Below are positions 50,689 through 59,898 of a stretch of 64,000 nucleotides of DNA, piece after piece; position 1 is the first letter of the stretch; each line of letters opens with the position of its first letter. The DNA lies in the NCBI GenBank assembly GCA_019116915.1, contig DXAS01000126.1, forward strand, positions 8,915 through 72,914, given 5' to 3'. Made by a program: the position numbers and the translations under genes. The stretch is from Flavonifractor avicola (GTDB lineage Bacteria > Bacillota > Clostridia > Oscillospirales > Oscillospiraceae). Below the pieces are notes generated by a model, which did no database searches, was not told the DNA's origin, and saw nothing but the letters and a program-made list of their open reading frames with translations.

Positions 50689-52599
50689 ATGAGCAACATC
50701 ACTGAAACGCCTGAGGTGCAGGAGGTACCGGAGCCCCAGACGCCTCCAAAGCGGCGGTTCCGGCTGAAGTGGCCCAAGCTGGCCATGAGTCCCCGGCAGT
50801 ACTGGTGGACCACCATGGTTTTGCTGATCGTGGTGCCCCTGATCTCCTTCACCATGGTGGAGTATCTGAATTATAACGATCCCTGGAAGGATTTTACCCC
50901 CGCCCAGATCCTGCTGAATCTGGTGTGGTACTACTTTGGAGAGCTGTTCTTCTACTTCCTCCGGGGCCGGCGCAGCGGTGCGGTAAAGCTGGGCTTGGGC
51001 ATCGCCTGGGGCTTCGGCTGCGCCAACCACTACCTCATTGCCTTCCGGGGGCGTACCCTGTTCCCCGGAGACTTCCTCAGCTTGGGTACCGCCGCCAACG
51101 TGGCGGGCAACTATGACTATTCCCTGTCCCAGCGGCAGTGGGTGACCCTGATCATGATGATCGCGGTGATCCTGGCCATGAAGGTATTGCCCAACGAGCC
51201 CCGAAAAAAGTTCTCCTGGAAGGTGTTCGGGGCCTCGGCGGGGGCGGCTGTGGTGTTCCTGTCGGTGTTTTTCGGCACCAGCATGGTGGAGAAGCTGGGG
51301 ATCGAGCCCTCCATGTGGACCACCCGTGGCAACGGTCTCTTCCTCAACTTTGCCGTGTGTATGAAGTACATGAAGGTGGAGAAGCCGGATACTTACTCCC
51401 AGCAGACCCTGAACGATCTGGGGACGGAAAACGCCAGCGACGATCTATCGGTGACGGTGGTGGACCCGGACGGCACGGTGCGGCCGGTGAACGTCATCGT
51501 CATTATGAACGAGTCCTTTTCCGACCTGTCTGTGCTGCCGGGAGTGGAGACCAACCAGGACGCCATGCCCTTTATTCGCTCCCTGACAGAGAACACCATC
51601 AAGGGCTATGCCTACTCTTCCGTGTTCGGCGGCACCACCGCCAACTCGGAGTATGAGTTCCTCACCGGCAACACCACCGCATACCTGCCCGCCGGTACGG
51701 TGCCCTATCAGATGTATGTCTCCGACGGGGACCCCACCCTGGTGGGCCAGATGAAGGCCTTGGGTTATACCGCCATCGCCGCCCACCCCTACCGGTCCTC
51801 CGGTTGGAACCGGCCTGCGGTGTACAGCGATTACGGTTTTGATGAGGTGTATTTCGAAAGCGACTTCCAGAACCGTACCTATATGCGGGGAGACGAGAAA
51901 TCCGGATATGTCACCGATCAGTGTGACTATGAAAATCTGATTCGGCTGTACGAGGAGAAGGAGGCGGGGGAGCCCCTGTTCCTCTTCAATGTCACCATGC
52001 AGAACCACAGCGGCTACCAGATGTCCTGGGATAACCTGCCCCGGGAGGTATGGCTCACCGGCAGCCTAGAGGGCAGGTTCCAGACGGTGAACCAGTATCT
52101 GTCCCTTATCTACCAGAGCGATCAGGCCTTTGAATACCTGATCAACTATTTCTCCCAGGTAGAGGAGCCCACCATGATTCTCCTCTTCGGAGACCATCAG
52201 CCCCAGGTGGCCACCAATTTCTACACCGACGTGCTGGGGGAGAACCCGGACACCGCTCTGGCCCAGAAAAAGCAGATGGTACCCTTCCTGTTGTGGGCCA
52301 ACTACGACATCCCGGAGGAGCAGGGGGTGGAGCTCTCCCTCAACTACCTGTCCGCCCTGCTGATGGACACCGCCAACCTGCCCATGACCGGCTACCAGAA
52401 GTTTTTGTCCCAGCTGTGGGAGGCCGCCCCGGTCATCAATACCGTGGGGGTGCGGGATGCGGAAGGAAACTGGTACGGGGAGAACGAAGCGCTGCCCGAC
52501 CAGCTGGATGATGCCATTGAGGCCTACAAGGTACTGCTGTACAACAATATCTTTGATAAATCCAACCGGCTGGAGCATTTCTTCAGCCTGACGGAATAA
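50689..52599 (+). CDS. LTA synthase family protein (membrane sulfatase-fold phosphotransferase)
   Basis: Polymerises or transfers glycerol-phosphate-like groups outside the membrane. 636 residues: about five membrane segments in 38-200 and an extracellular alkaline-phosphatase-fold domain 265-590. Metal Glu275 (IMNESFSD), catalytic Thr317 in GGTTANSE, Asp502-His503 (FGDHQP). The HPYRSSGWNR segment matches LTA synthase-like proteins. The membrane part is slightly shorter and less hydrophobic than in Staphylococcus LtaS, so the product could be another glycerol- or ethanolamine-phosphate polymer. Weak ribosome site before ATG 50689. Single gene. Confidence 0.9.
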   Translation: MSNITETPEVQEVPEPQTPPKRRFRLKWPKLAMSPRQYWWTTMVLLIVVPLISFTMVEYLNYNDPWKDFTPAQILLNLVWYYFGELFFYFLRGRRSGAVKLGLGIAWGFGCANHYLIAFRGRTLFPGDFLSLGTAANVAGNYDYSLSQRQWVTLIMMIAVILAMKVLPNEPRKKFSWKVFGASAGAAVVFLSVFFGTSMVEKLGIEPSMWTTRGNGLFLNFAVCMKYMKVEKPDTYSQQTLNDLGTENASDDLSVTVVDPDGTVRPVNVIVIMNESFSDLSVLPGVETNQDAMPFIRSLTENTIKGYAYSSVFGGTTANSEYEFLTGNTTAYLPAGTVPYQMYVSDGDPTLVGQMKALGYTAIAAHPYRSSGWNRPAVYSDYGFDEVYFESDFQNRTYMRGDEKSGYVTDQCDYENLIRLYEEKEAGEPLFLFNVTMQNHSGYQMSWDNLPREVWLTGSLEGRFQTVNQYLSLIYQSDQAFEYLINYFSQVEEPTMILLFGDHQPQVATNFYTDVLGENPDTALAQKKQMVPFLLWANYDIPEEQGVELSLNYLSALLMDTANLPMTGYQKFLSQLWEAAPVINTVGVRDAEGNWYGENEALPDQLDDAIEAYKVLLYNNIFDKSNRLEHFFSLTE

Positions 52600-52601
52600 G
52601 C

Positions 52602-52638
52602 AACACGCCCCCGGAGGTGCTTCCTCCGGGGGCGTGTT
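52602..52638 (+). terminator. Terminator of the LTA-synthase-like gene
   Basis: Perfect 16-bp stem (52602-52617 with 52623-52638), 5-base loop, followed by GTTGTATC. Very stable but with few T. Confidence 0.7.
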
Positions 52639-52678
52639 GTTGTATCAAAAAAACAGCAAAGGGTATGCAGGCGGCATA

Positions 52679-52707
52679 TTGAAATTTTGGAATAAATTGA
52701 ATACAGT
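52679..52707 (+). promoter_or_regulatory. Promoter of the zinc-ribbon/coiled-coil gene
   Basis: TTGAAA (52679-52684), 17-base spacer, TACAGT (52702-52707). Confidence 0.55.
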
Positions 52708-52754
52708 AGAGAAAACGGCGATTTCACGGGAGATCCATCAAATGGAGGGATATT

Positions 52755-54752
52755 ATGAAAAAACTGGTTTGTGAAATGTGCGGCAGCAACGACTTGTTAA
52801 AGCAGGACGGCGTCTTTGTCTGCCAGGGCTGCGGGTGCAAATATTCCGTGGAAGAGGCGCGGAAAATGATGATGGAGGATGGAGGCACCGGAGGGCCTGT
52901 CTCCACGCCGGCAGCACCGGTACCGGGGGTCAACCAGAGCCAGATCGACAACTATCTGGGCATGGCCAAAAGCGCCCTGGAAGGGAGCAACAACGAAGAG
53001 GCCGAAAATTACGCCAACAAGATCATTGAAATAGACCCCCAGAACTGGCAGGCCTGGTCCATCAAGGGTACCGCCGCCGGCTGGCAGACCACCGGCCGGA
53101 ACAATCGGTACGGAGAGAGCGTGGTGGCCTGGATCAAGGCCCTGACCTATGTGCCTGAGGAGGAGCGCAGCAATCTGCGCATCGAGCTGATGGTATCTGC
53201 TCAGCAGATCGGCGCGGCCATCGTGCAGATGCACGGCAATCACTTTGTGGACTACCGCAGCGAGGATAATAAGCTGGATGTGCTCAATTCTGCCCAAAAT
53301 GTGAAGGAACAGCTGCAAATGCTGAAGGAGCAGACCGGGGAGGAGTTCTACACCAACGACTTTTCCACCCGGTTGGGCCGCATCATCAACGGGGCTGCCG
53401 TGGGAGGCAGCAACAATGCCGACGAGGAGTTTGGTCCGGAGGATCTTAACCGTGGCAAGTACGAATGGGACCGCTACACCCAGAGCTCCGACCGGTGTCT
53501 CAAACTGCTGGAAAAGGCTTTTGACCTGTCCTATGACGATGAGCTGAGCTTTACCATCAGCAAGAACTATGTGGTAGTCGCCACCGCTGTGCGGGACTCC
53601 TGCTCCTATAAATTCGTGCCCAACGCCTATACCGACGGCAGTTATCAGGTGGACTATACCTTTACTGAGGCGGCCAAGAAGTCCCGTACCAACACCATCA
53701 ATACCTGGCAGAAGCGGGTAGACTGGTACGATCCCGCCCATCGGAAGGCCCACATGGAAGCGGTACTGGGGCAGTGCGAGGCGGCCCGCGTCAGCGTTGA
53801 GGAGGATGCCGCCCGGGAGCAGTACTGGAGCGAGCACGCCCAGGAGAAGGCGGCCCTGGAGCAGGAGCGGGAGGCCCTCACCCGCCAGGCCGATCAGCTG
53901 GAGGCCGACCTGGCCGCCGATCCGGTCTATGAGGAGCGCAAACGCAAGCAGGAGGCCATCGATGACCTCAGCCGGCAGAAGCAGGGGCTGGGTTTGTTCA
54001 AAGGCAAGGAGAAAAAGGCCATCCAGGAGCAGATCGACCAGATCCAGGGTGAGCTGGGACAGGTGAATAGCCGCATCAGCCAGATGGAGGAGGCGTGCAG
54101 CCAGAAGCTCCAGCCCCTCCGCAGCCGGGCCACCGAGATCGGCGAGGAGCTGAACCGCTCCCGGGGCCGGCTGCCCATGGTCCATGGCGAGCAGCTGGAG
54201 CTGCTGGAGGGCAGGCACTTCAAGGGCTCGCCCATGGAGGTCCTCCGCAAGATCCAGGCCATACTGCCCCAGGGTTACAAGGCGGGCAAGGAGGAGGGCG
54301 AGGCGGCCATCGTCAACTACAGCAAGACCTCCCACGACCTGGCCCAGTCCATCCAGGGCCTTACCGATGCCCTCCAGGGCCGGAAAAGCGAAAAGAAGGA
54401 GTGGGTGGACGACCCCAACGAGGACAAGCAGTACCGGATCAACATTTTGAGGAGGGAGGATAATACTGGTTTCCACCTGTCCTTCTATGCCAAGTCCCTT
54501 CATCAGCCCTGCTCCGGTCGGTGCATCTTCGGCATCAGCGGCAGCTTCAGCGAGAACAGCGCAGTGGACTTCGTGACGGTTGTGTCCAGACTGCTCTTTG
54601 CTGCCCTGCCTACCTCCGACCTGGAGACCCTCCAGACCTTCCTGGCCCAGTCCCTTTACGGGCTGGCCGAATCCGACCAGATCTATCAGGATGGGGTGCG
54701 GCTGCGGATGGTGCGCAAGCAGTACACCTGGCTGGAATTTGAGGTGCTCTGA
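52755..54752 (+). CDS. Zinc-ribbon, TPR-like, coiled-coil protein of unknown function
   Basis: 665 residues, soluble. Order of parts: N-terminal zinc ribbon with Cys6/Cys9 and Cys23/Cys26 and a K-Y-S-V-E-E-A turn; Gly/Pro linker 42-60; TPR-like helices about 65-125 (EAENYANKIIEIDPQNWQAW); an alpha/beta middle part 130-340 with several aromatic residues; a long coiled coil about 350-480 rich in Glu, Gln, Arg and Ala; and a C-terminal domain 500-665 of mixed structure. Start ATG 52755 after GGAGGG. No catalytic motif was recognised and neighbours give no hint. It could be a scaffold that binds protein or nucleic acid. Confidence 0.8.
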   Translation: MKKLVCEMCGSNDLLKQDGVFVCQGCGCKYSVEEARKMMMEDGGTGGPVSTPAAPVPGVNQSQIDNYLGMAKSALEGSNNEEAENYANKIIEIDPQNWQAWSIKGTAAGWQTTGRNNRYGESVVAWIKALTYVPEEERSNLRIELMVSAQQIGAAIVQMHGNHFVDYRSEDNKLDVLNSAQNVKEQLQMLKEQTGEEFYTNDFSTRLGRIINGAAVGGSNNADEEFGPEDLNRGKYEWDRYTQSSDRCLKLLEKAFDLSYDDELSFTISKNYVVVATAVRDSCSYKFVPNAYTDGSYQVDYTFTEAAKKSRTNTINTWQKRVDWYDPAHRKAHMEAVLGQCEAARVSVEEDAAREQYWSEHAQEKAALEQEREALTRQADQLEADLAADPVYEERKRKQEAIDDLSRQKQGLGLFKGKEKKAIQEQIDQIQGELGQVNSRISQMEEACSQKLQPLRSRATEIGEELNRSRGRLPMVHGEQLELLEGRHFKGSPMEVLRKIQAILPQGYKAGKEEGEAAIVNYSKTSHDLAQSIQGLTDALQGRKSEKKEWVDDPNEDKQYRINILRREDNTGFHLSFYAKSLHQPCSGRCIFGISGSFSENSAVDFVTVVSRLLFAALPTSDLETLQTFLAQSLYGLAESDQIYQDGVRLRMVRKQYTWLEFEVL

Positions 54753-54767
54753 GTTACATTAAATCAG

Positions 54768-54803
54768 AGAGCCCGCCGCAGAATACTGCGGCGGGCTCTT
54801 TTG
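54768..54803. terminator. Terminator after the zinc-ribbon/coiled-coil gene
   Basis: Perfect 14-bp stem (54768-54781 with 54786-54799), AATA loop, T4 after. The stem core GCCCGCCGCAG is the same as in the hairpin at 40656-40684. Confidence 0.85.
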
Positions 54804-54814
54804 CTGTTATCAGG

Positions 54815-57211
54815 TCAGCACAGACCCAGGATATAGCGGCAGCAGAACTGCTTGTACCAGGGCAGGGCCTTGTCCACCTGAGTGGAGACGGTATGGGCGG
54901 CCTGTACAGCGGCCTGCCGCTCCTCTTCCGTCAGGGTGTGGGGACTGAATCTGGCCTTTTTGGCCAGTTCAAAGATTTCCTCAGAAGTCTGTCCGCCCCA
55001 CTTCTCCAGCTTTTTCAGATAGAGATAAGCGGCAATGACGGCTTGGTTGGTGTTGGCCTGGCTAAACCGCTTCTCGCGCCGGCTTCGACCGATGGCCCGC
55101 CGGATGGGGAAGGCCAGAACCAGCAGCACGACCGCCAGAGGGATCAGGATGAACCGCAGATCCAGGGGGGCGGCCTCCGGCTGATCCTCTTTCTCGTCGT
55201 CGGGAGCGGCGGAGGGCCGGGCGGATGGCTGGGCCGTCTGGGTGGGCGTGGGGGTAGGTGTTGCGGTGGGGGTAGGCGTGGGGGTGGCCGTGCCGCTCTG
55301 GCCGGGATTGCTGCCGGCATAGGCGGGGGTGACCTCCACCGGCTCCCAGCCGTAGCCGGGAATATAGACCTCCACCCAGGCGTGGGCGGCGGAATCTGGG
55401 ACATTCACATGGCCGGAGGAGGGTACGTCGGCCACATAGCCGGTGACATACCGGGCGGGGATACCCATAGCCCGCAGCATGAGGGTGGCGGCGCTGGCAT
55501 AGTGCATACAGTAGCCCCGGTGACTCTCAGTGAGGAAATAGGTGACGAAATCCTCTCCCTCCGGGGTGGCGGGGGTGTTGGGATCGTACTGAGTGATGGA
55601 GGCCAGATAATCGGCGATGGCCTGGGCGCTCTCCATGGTCCAAAGATGGATCAGGTTGATATCCGATTTTGTGAGGTCAGGAATACCGTTCTCCGAGGTA
55701 ATGCCGTAGGAGAAATCGGGGGTACTGGTTATTTCCCTGCTGTCGCAGGCCTCCATGACCTGGGGCCAGAACTGGTCGGTGGCCTCTACCATGGCATCCC
55801 ACAGCTGGGGAGAGTCGGGAATGGTCAGATAATTGTCGTAGACAAAGGCCTGATAGCGCTCCTCCGCCTGACGGGCCTCCACCGGCAGCGCCGCCCCGGA
55901 ATCGGGGGAGCAGCCGGGCTGGACGTACAGGGTGTGGGTCCACACATCCTCCCCTCGGGCCAGATAGGAGTCGTACATGAACTTGGTGCCGCTGAGCTCG
56001 TTGGGCTGGGACAGGATGTGATAGGGAACGTACACATAGCCTGGATCGGCGCCCGTATTATGAACCGTGACCTTGGCGTATTGTTTGCTGGGAAAGGCGT
56101 TTCGGTCAGCCAGGGCGGGGAAGTTCATGGGCTGATAGCCGTCCAATGCGTTTTCCAAGTCGGAAAGGGGGAATTGGCCGGATACCTCATCGATGGGATA
56201 ATAGAAGGGACCCAGGTCCTGATAGTCCGATTCCTTCAGAGGCCCCCAGCCATCGCTGTCGTACACCGCGCTGGAAAAGCCCCGCAGGTAGATCCGGCCC
56301 CGCAGGTCGGTATCCACCTCCAGCACCGTCCGGCCGGAGAAGTCCAGAGGTCCGGCGTCGTCCAGGGACACCTTGCCGTCGGCATTGGTAAAGGAGCCGC
56401 CGCTGCCAAAGCCGAAGGGCCCTTTGCCGTCAAAGAGGGTGATGTTCAAATGAGTTGCCCAGTTGTTGATGGAGTCCAGAGCGTCGTCTGCCCACTGAGG
56501 CCGTTGATAGGTGGATTGGGGCATGGCGGCGTTGAGCAGGAGCAGCAGCAGGGCCACCGCCGGAAAGGAGACCAGGGTGAGCCGTGCGGCTCCTGCCCGG
56601 TCCCACCGCCGGGCCAGGGACCCCAGGCCCATCACGCACCAGGCCAGAATGAGCACCATCAGAGGCAGCCAGGCCGGTGTGACAGAAATGCACAGAGGAG
56701 CCAGCACAAAGGGGGCGGTGAGCAGGAAGGTGGCGGAAAAAGAAGGGAACCGTATCACCGCCAGGGCCAGCAGAACCACCAGAACAGCAGCCACGGCCAG
56801 GGCCAGAATGGTTGCGGCTCTAATCCAGACGGAGGGGGCCAGCTGGAGGATGGGCTCAATAAAACCGTCCAGCTCCAGACTGGTGCATACCGTATTCACC
56901 ACAGAACAGCGGAAGGTGATCTCTCCCAGCCGCATGGCGGTGAACATCTGCCATACCACCAGACCGTCAATGCAGAGTACCGCAGCCATACTCACCAGCA
57001 TCCAGCGGGTAGGGAGTGCGCACAGAACGGTGAGCAAGACTGACAGAAGCACACAGCCTGTAAGGAAAAGGGTGAGCTCAAGAGACTGTCCCACCGCAGA
57101 GGAGAAGGACCAGAGGGTGCTGGACAACAGCAGGAAGAGCAGGAAGCCGCCGGTCAGCAGCTCCAGCCAGCCCGGCCGGGGCCGGGGCTGCCGTTTGGAA
57201 TGCTGTTTCAT
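54815..57211 (-). CDS. Membrane-anchored transglutaminase-like protein (TgpA/DUF3488-type layout)
   Basis: 798 residues: five to six membrane segments in 15-230, an extracytoplasmic region 235-660 containing a transglutaminase-like domain with Cys568 (GYCMHYA), His610 (AAHAWVE) and Glu626 in place of the usual Asp, a Thr/Pro repeat linker about 642-672, a membrane segment near 680-697 and a cytoplasmic tail. The active-site trio suggests a peptidase or cross-linking enzyme. ATG 57211 overlaps the DUF58 gene stop by four bases. Third gene of the MoxR-DUF58-transglutaminase operon, a conserved bacterial arrangement of unclear role. Confidence 0.9.
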   Translation of the reverse strand: MKQHSKRQPRPRPGWLELLTGGFLLFLLLSSTLWSFSSAVGQSLELTLFLTGCVLLSVLLTVLCALPTRWMLVSMAAVLCIDGLVVWQMFTAMRLGEITFRCSVVNTVCTSLELDGFIEPILQLAPSVWIRAATILALAVAAVLVVLLALAVIRFPSFSATFLLTAPFVLAPLCISVTPAWLPLMVLILAWCVMGLGSLARRWDRAGAARLTLVSFPAVALLLLLLNAAMPQSTYQRPQWADDALDSINNWATHLNITLFDGKGPFGFGSGGSFTNADGKVSLDDAGPLDFSGRTVLEVDTDLRGRIYLRGFSSAVYDSDGWGPLKESDYQDLGPFYYPIDEVSGQFPLSDLENALDGYQPMNFPALADRNAFPSKQYAKVTVHNTGADPGYVYVPYHILSQPNELSGTKFMYDSYLARGEDVWTHTLYVQPGCSPDSGAALPVEARQAEERYQAFVYDNYLTIPDSPQLWDAMVEATDQFWPQVMEACDSREITSTPDFSYGITSENGIPDLTKSDINLIHLWTMESAQAIADYLASITQYDPNTPATPEGEDFVTYFLTESHRGYCMHYASAATLMLRAMGIPARYVTGYVADVPSSGHVNVPDSAAHAWVEVYIPGYGWEPVEVTPAYAGSNPGQSGTATPTPTPTATPTPTPTQTAQPSARPSAAPDDEKEDQPEAAPLDLRFILIPLAVVLLVLAFPIRRAIGRSRREKRFSQANTNQAVIAAYLYLKKLEKWGGQTSEEIFELAKKARFSPHTLTEEERQAAVQAAHTVSTQVDKALPWYKQFCCRYILGLC

Positions 57212-58206
57212 CGTCCCCCTCCTTCCACGCCGTCCGGCGTTACATGGAGATGGCGTACCTTACCGCCGCCGGGCAGCCGGAGGGCGCCGTCCAGAATGGA
57301 GCGGCCCTCCAGAGGTGCGGGGGTGGAGAAGACCAGCTCCAGACAGGCAAGCAGAGCGTTGGGACTGTCCACAGCCCGGTCCTCCGCCACGCCGGTGACC
57401 GGGGAAGCCCACTGGATGTGGTGGGGCCGGTCCTGCTGCAGCAGCCAGCGGGAGAGAGCCCACAGCTGGGCAAAGGTGCGGTCCAGTTCCTCGGACGGAC
57501 CGAAGTGGTCATAGGTCACCACAATGGCGGCCTGTTGGGGTTCCAGGGTCTCCCGCACCACCAGTTCGTCCTTTTTGGAGGACAGCTTCCAGTGGACGGA
57601 CCGCAGGGGGTCCCCCACCCGGTACTCCCGCAGGTCGTAGTCCTCGCCGGGACCGCCGCCGGGCCGGGGGCGGAGTACCGTACCGGCGTTCTCACCGGCG
57701 GCCAGCTCCTCCTTTCCTTCCAGCTCCAGCTGGGCGGGGAGAATGAGGACAGCCCGCTCCGGGCCCTTTCGCACCGGCAGAGGAAAGAGCCCCAGCAGGT
57801 CGCAGCAGACCGCTTTCTCTACCTGGCAGACCAGACGGCCGCAGTGGGTGGCGGCCACCGTCAGTTCCGCCGGCTTCCGGGCGGTTACCGTGATCTTGCT
57901 TTCCCCCGACTCTCCGGTGAGCTGATTGGCCCAGTGCAGCCTGATCCGGGGGCGGATGAGGGGCAGGAAGGAGGAATGGTACAGGAGCACGCCAAACCGG
58001 GCGCTGCCGCCTACTGTGATCAGGGGGGCTTGGGGCACTACCGATGCCATACTCCCCATCCATCCGGGCAGAGCCAGCAGCAGGGAGAGAATGGGAAGCA
58101 CCAGAATGAGTACCAATACAAAGGTGGACAGGTAAAAGCGGAAAAAGATCTGAAAGAGCACCGCCGCGCCCACCAAAACGGCGTATAAAACCCGACGGCC
58201 TGCCAT
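57208..58206 (-). CDS. DUF58 domain protein
   Basis: 332 residues: two membrane segments at 7-27 and 28-47, then a soluble part with the DUF58 core EDYDLREYRVGDPLRSVHWKLS-like motif and a von Willebrand A-like fold toward the C-terminus. Such proteins work with MoxR ATPases. Start ATG 58206 is four bases after the moxR stop; its own stop overlaps the next gene. Confidence 0.92.
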   Translation of the reverse strand: MAGRRVLYAVLVGAAVLFQIFFRFYLSTFVLVLILVLPILSLLLALPGWMGSMASVVPQAPLITVGGSARFGVLLYHSSFLPLIRPRIRLHWANQLTGESGESKITVTARKPAELTVAATHCGRLVCQVEKAVCCDLLGLFPLPVRKGPERAVLILPAQLELEGKEELAAGENAGTVLRPRPGGGPGEDYDLREYRVGDPLRSVHWKLSSKKDELVVRETLEPQQAAIVVTYDHFGPSEELDRTFAQLWALSRWLLQQDRPHHIQWASPVTGVAEDRAVDSPNALLACLELVFSTPAPLEGRSILDGALRLPGGGKVRHLHVTPDGVEGGGR

Positions 58207-58210
58207 AGCC

Positions 58211-59143
58211 TTACCCGATCTTGGGCGGCGGGACCAGCCGGAGAATCTCCGCCGCCGGCTGGAAGTTGCCGTTGGCCTCTGCCCGGGGGGAGAGAATGAG
58301 TCGGTGTGTCACCACATCGGCGAAGACCATGGACACGTCCTCCGGATTGACAAAGTCCCGGCCGAAGACCAGAGCGGCTGCCTTTGCCATGGCGGTAAGG
58401 GCCAGAGAGGCACGGGGACTGGCGCCCTGGACAATCATGGGATGGCTGCGGGTGGCATTGACCAGCCGAATGATATAGTCCAGCACCGGGTCGGACACAA
58501 ATACCCCGTCGGCCTGCGCCCGCAGGGCGGACAGACCCTTCAGGTCCAGCACCTGGCGTACCTGCGCCAGCGGGTTGCTCCCCTGCTTGCGGCGCACCAT
58601 GGTAAACTCATCCGCCGGGGTGGGGTAGCCCATGGACAACCGGATCATGAAGCGGTCCATCTGGGAGTCGGGGAGAGGCTGAGTGCCTGAGGCCCCCGTC
58701 GGGTTCTGGGTGGCGATGACCAGGAAGGGCTGGGGCACCGGATGGGACACGCCGTCCACGGTGACCTGCCCCTCCTCCATGGCCTCCAGCAGGGCCGACT
58801 GAGTGCGGCTGGTAGCCCGGTTCAGCTCGTCTGCCAGAAACAGGTTGCACAGCACCGCGCCGGGCTGATACTCCATGGCGCCGGTGGCCTTGTTGTAAAT
58901 GGAAAAACCGGTGATGTCAGAGGGCATCACGTCAGGGGTGAACTGCACACGGTTATATTTCAGACTCAGAGCCTTGGAAAAGGCCAGAGCCATGGTGGTC
59001 TTACCTACGCCGGGGATGTCCTCCAGCAGAATGTGGCCCCGGGCCAGGATGGCAAGCAGTACCTTGGCAAGCACATTGTCCTTGCCCACCACCGCTTTCT
59101 TTACCTCGCCCAAAATTTCCAGGGCCTGCTTGTTGCCTTCCAT
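58211..59143 (-). CDS. MoxR family AAA ATPase
   Basis: AAA+ ATPase acting as a chaperone for a partner protein, here probably DUF58. 310 residues: Walker A DIPGVGKTT about 42-50, Walker B LFLADELNRA about 100-109, sensor 1 ATQNP, and an arginine finger region in LPDSQMDRF. Start ATG 59143 after AAGGAGG. First gene of the operon with its promoter at 59179-59206. Confidence 0.96.
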   Translation of the reverse strand: MEGNKQALEILGEVKKAVVGKDNVLAKVLLAILARGHILLEDIPGVGKTTMALAFSKALSLKYNRVQFTPDVMPSDITGFSIYNKATGAMEYQPGAVLCNLFLADELNRATSRTQSALLEAMEEGQVTVDGVSHPVPQPFLVIATQNPTGASGTQPLPDSQMDRFMIRLSMGYPTPADEFTMVRRKQGSNPLAQVRQVLDLKGLSALRAQADGVFVSDPVLDYIIRLVNATRSHPMIVQGASPRASLALTAMAKAAALVFGRDFVNPEDVSMVFADVVTHRLILSPRAEANGNFQPAAEILRLVPPPKIG

Positions 59144-59178
59144 GTTCCGACCTCCTTAAAACAATGAATCTGATTCCT

Positions 59179-59206
59179 ATTGTACCAGAGGGTTTCCTTA
59201 TGTCAA
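59179..59206 (-). promoter_or_regulatory. Promoter of the MoxR operon
   Basis: Minus-strand perfect TTGACA (59206-59201), 16-base spacer, TACAAT (59184-59179). Confidence 0.75.
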
Positions 59207-59253
59207 CTCAAATGCATAAAAAAGACCGGATTGGAAAAAATCACGGCAGACCC

Positions 59254-59282
59254 TTGCACAAAACACCGGTTTGTGGTATAGT
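59254..59282 (+). promoter_or_regulatory. Promoter of the rimP-nusA-infB operon
   Basis: TTGCAC (59254-59259), 17-base spacer, TATAGT (59277-59282), divergent from the MoxR promoter. Confidence 0.7.
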
Positions 59283-59391
59283 ACATACGTTAGTAGTAGA
59301 AGTATGGTGAGAGTGGGGTCACGGCTCCGCTCTTTCTTATTGAAAAAACGGGGTATGTAAATTTTTTACAGCCCCTTGCCGGAGGTGGATT

Positions 59392-59847
59392 ATGGCCAAG
59401 GTAACGGAACTGGTATCCGCTCTGGCGGCCCCCCTGGTGGAGGCTGCCGGCTGCTCCCTGTGGGACGTGGAATACGTGCGGGAAGCGGGACAGTGGTTCC
59501 TGCGGATTTATATTGATAAGGAAGGCGGCGTCTCCATTAACGACTGTGAGGCGGTGAGTCGTCCCCTGTCCGACGCGCTGGACGAGGCCGATCCCATTGA
59601 GGGTAGCTATGTGCTGGAGGTCTCCTCCGCCGGCGCCGACCGACCCCTGAAGAAGCCGGAGCACTTTGCCGCCTTTATGGGGGCTGAGGTGGAGGTCCGC
59701 CTCTACCGGGCGGTGGACGGCCGGAAGGACCATGTGGGCACCCTGTCCGGCTATGAAAACGGCGACGTGACCATTGAGACAGCCGACGGTCCCAGAACCT
59801 TCGTCAAGAAGGACGTGGCCCAGACCCGGCTGTACGTGCGGTTTTAA
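59392..59847 (+). CDS. rimP: Ribosome maturation factor RimP
   Basis: Assists 30S subunit assembly. 151 residues, typical length: N-terminal KH-like fold (residues 1-85 with WDVEYVREAGQWFLRIYID and DCEAVSRPLSDALDEADPI), then an SH3-like domain. Start ATG 59392 after GGAGGTGG. First gene of the conserved cluster, with a 110-base leader. Confidence 0.96.
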   Translation: MAKVTELVSALAAPLVEAAGCSLWDVEYVREAGQWFLRIYIDKEGGVSINDCEAVSRPLSDALDEADPIEGSYVLEVSSAGADRPLKKPEHFAAFMGAEVEVRLYRAVDGRKDHVGTLSGYENGDVTIETADGPRTFVKKDVAQTRLYVRF

Positions 59848-59898
59848 GATGTAGGGGCGGACAGAAACCGCCCGTGTTGAGGATAAGGAGACAGAACT

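Noticed and set aside
55240..55300. Short tandem repeat in the transglutaminase gene
   Set aside because: It merely encodes the Thr/Pro linker; ordinary low-complexity coding sequence.
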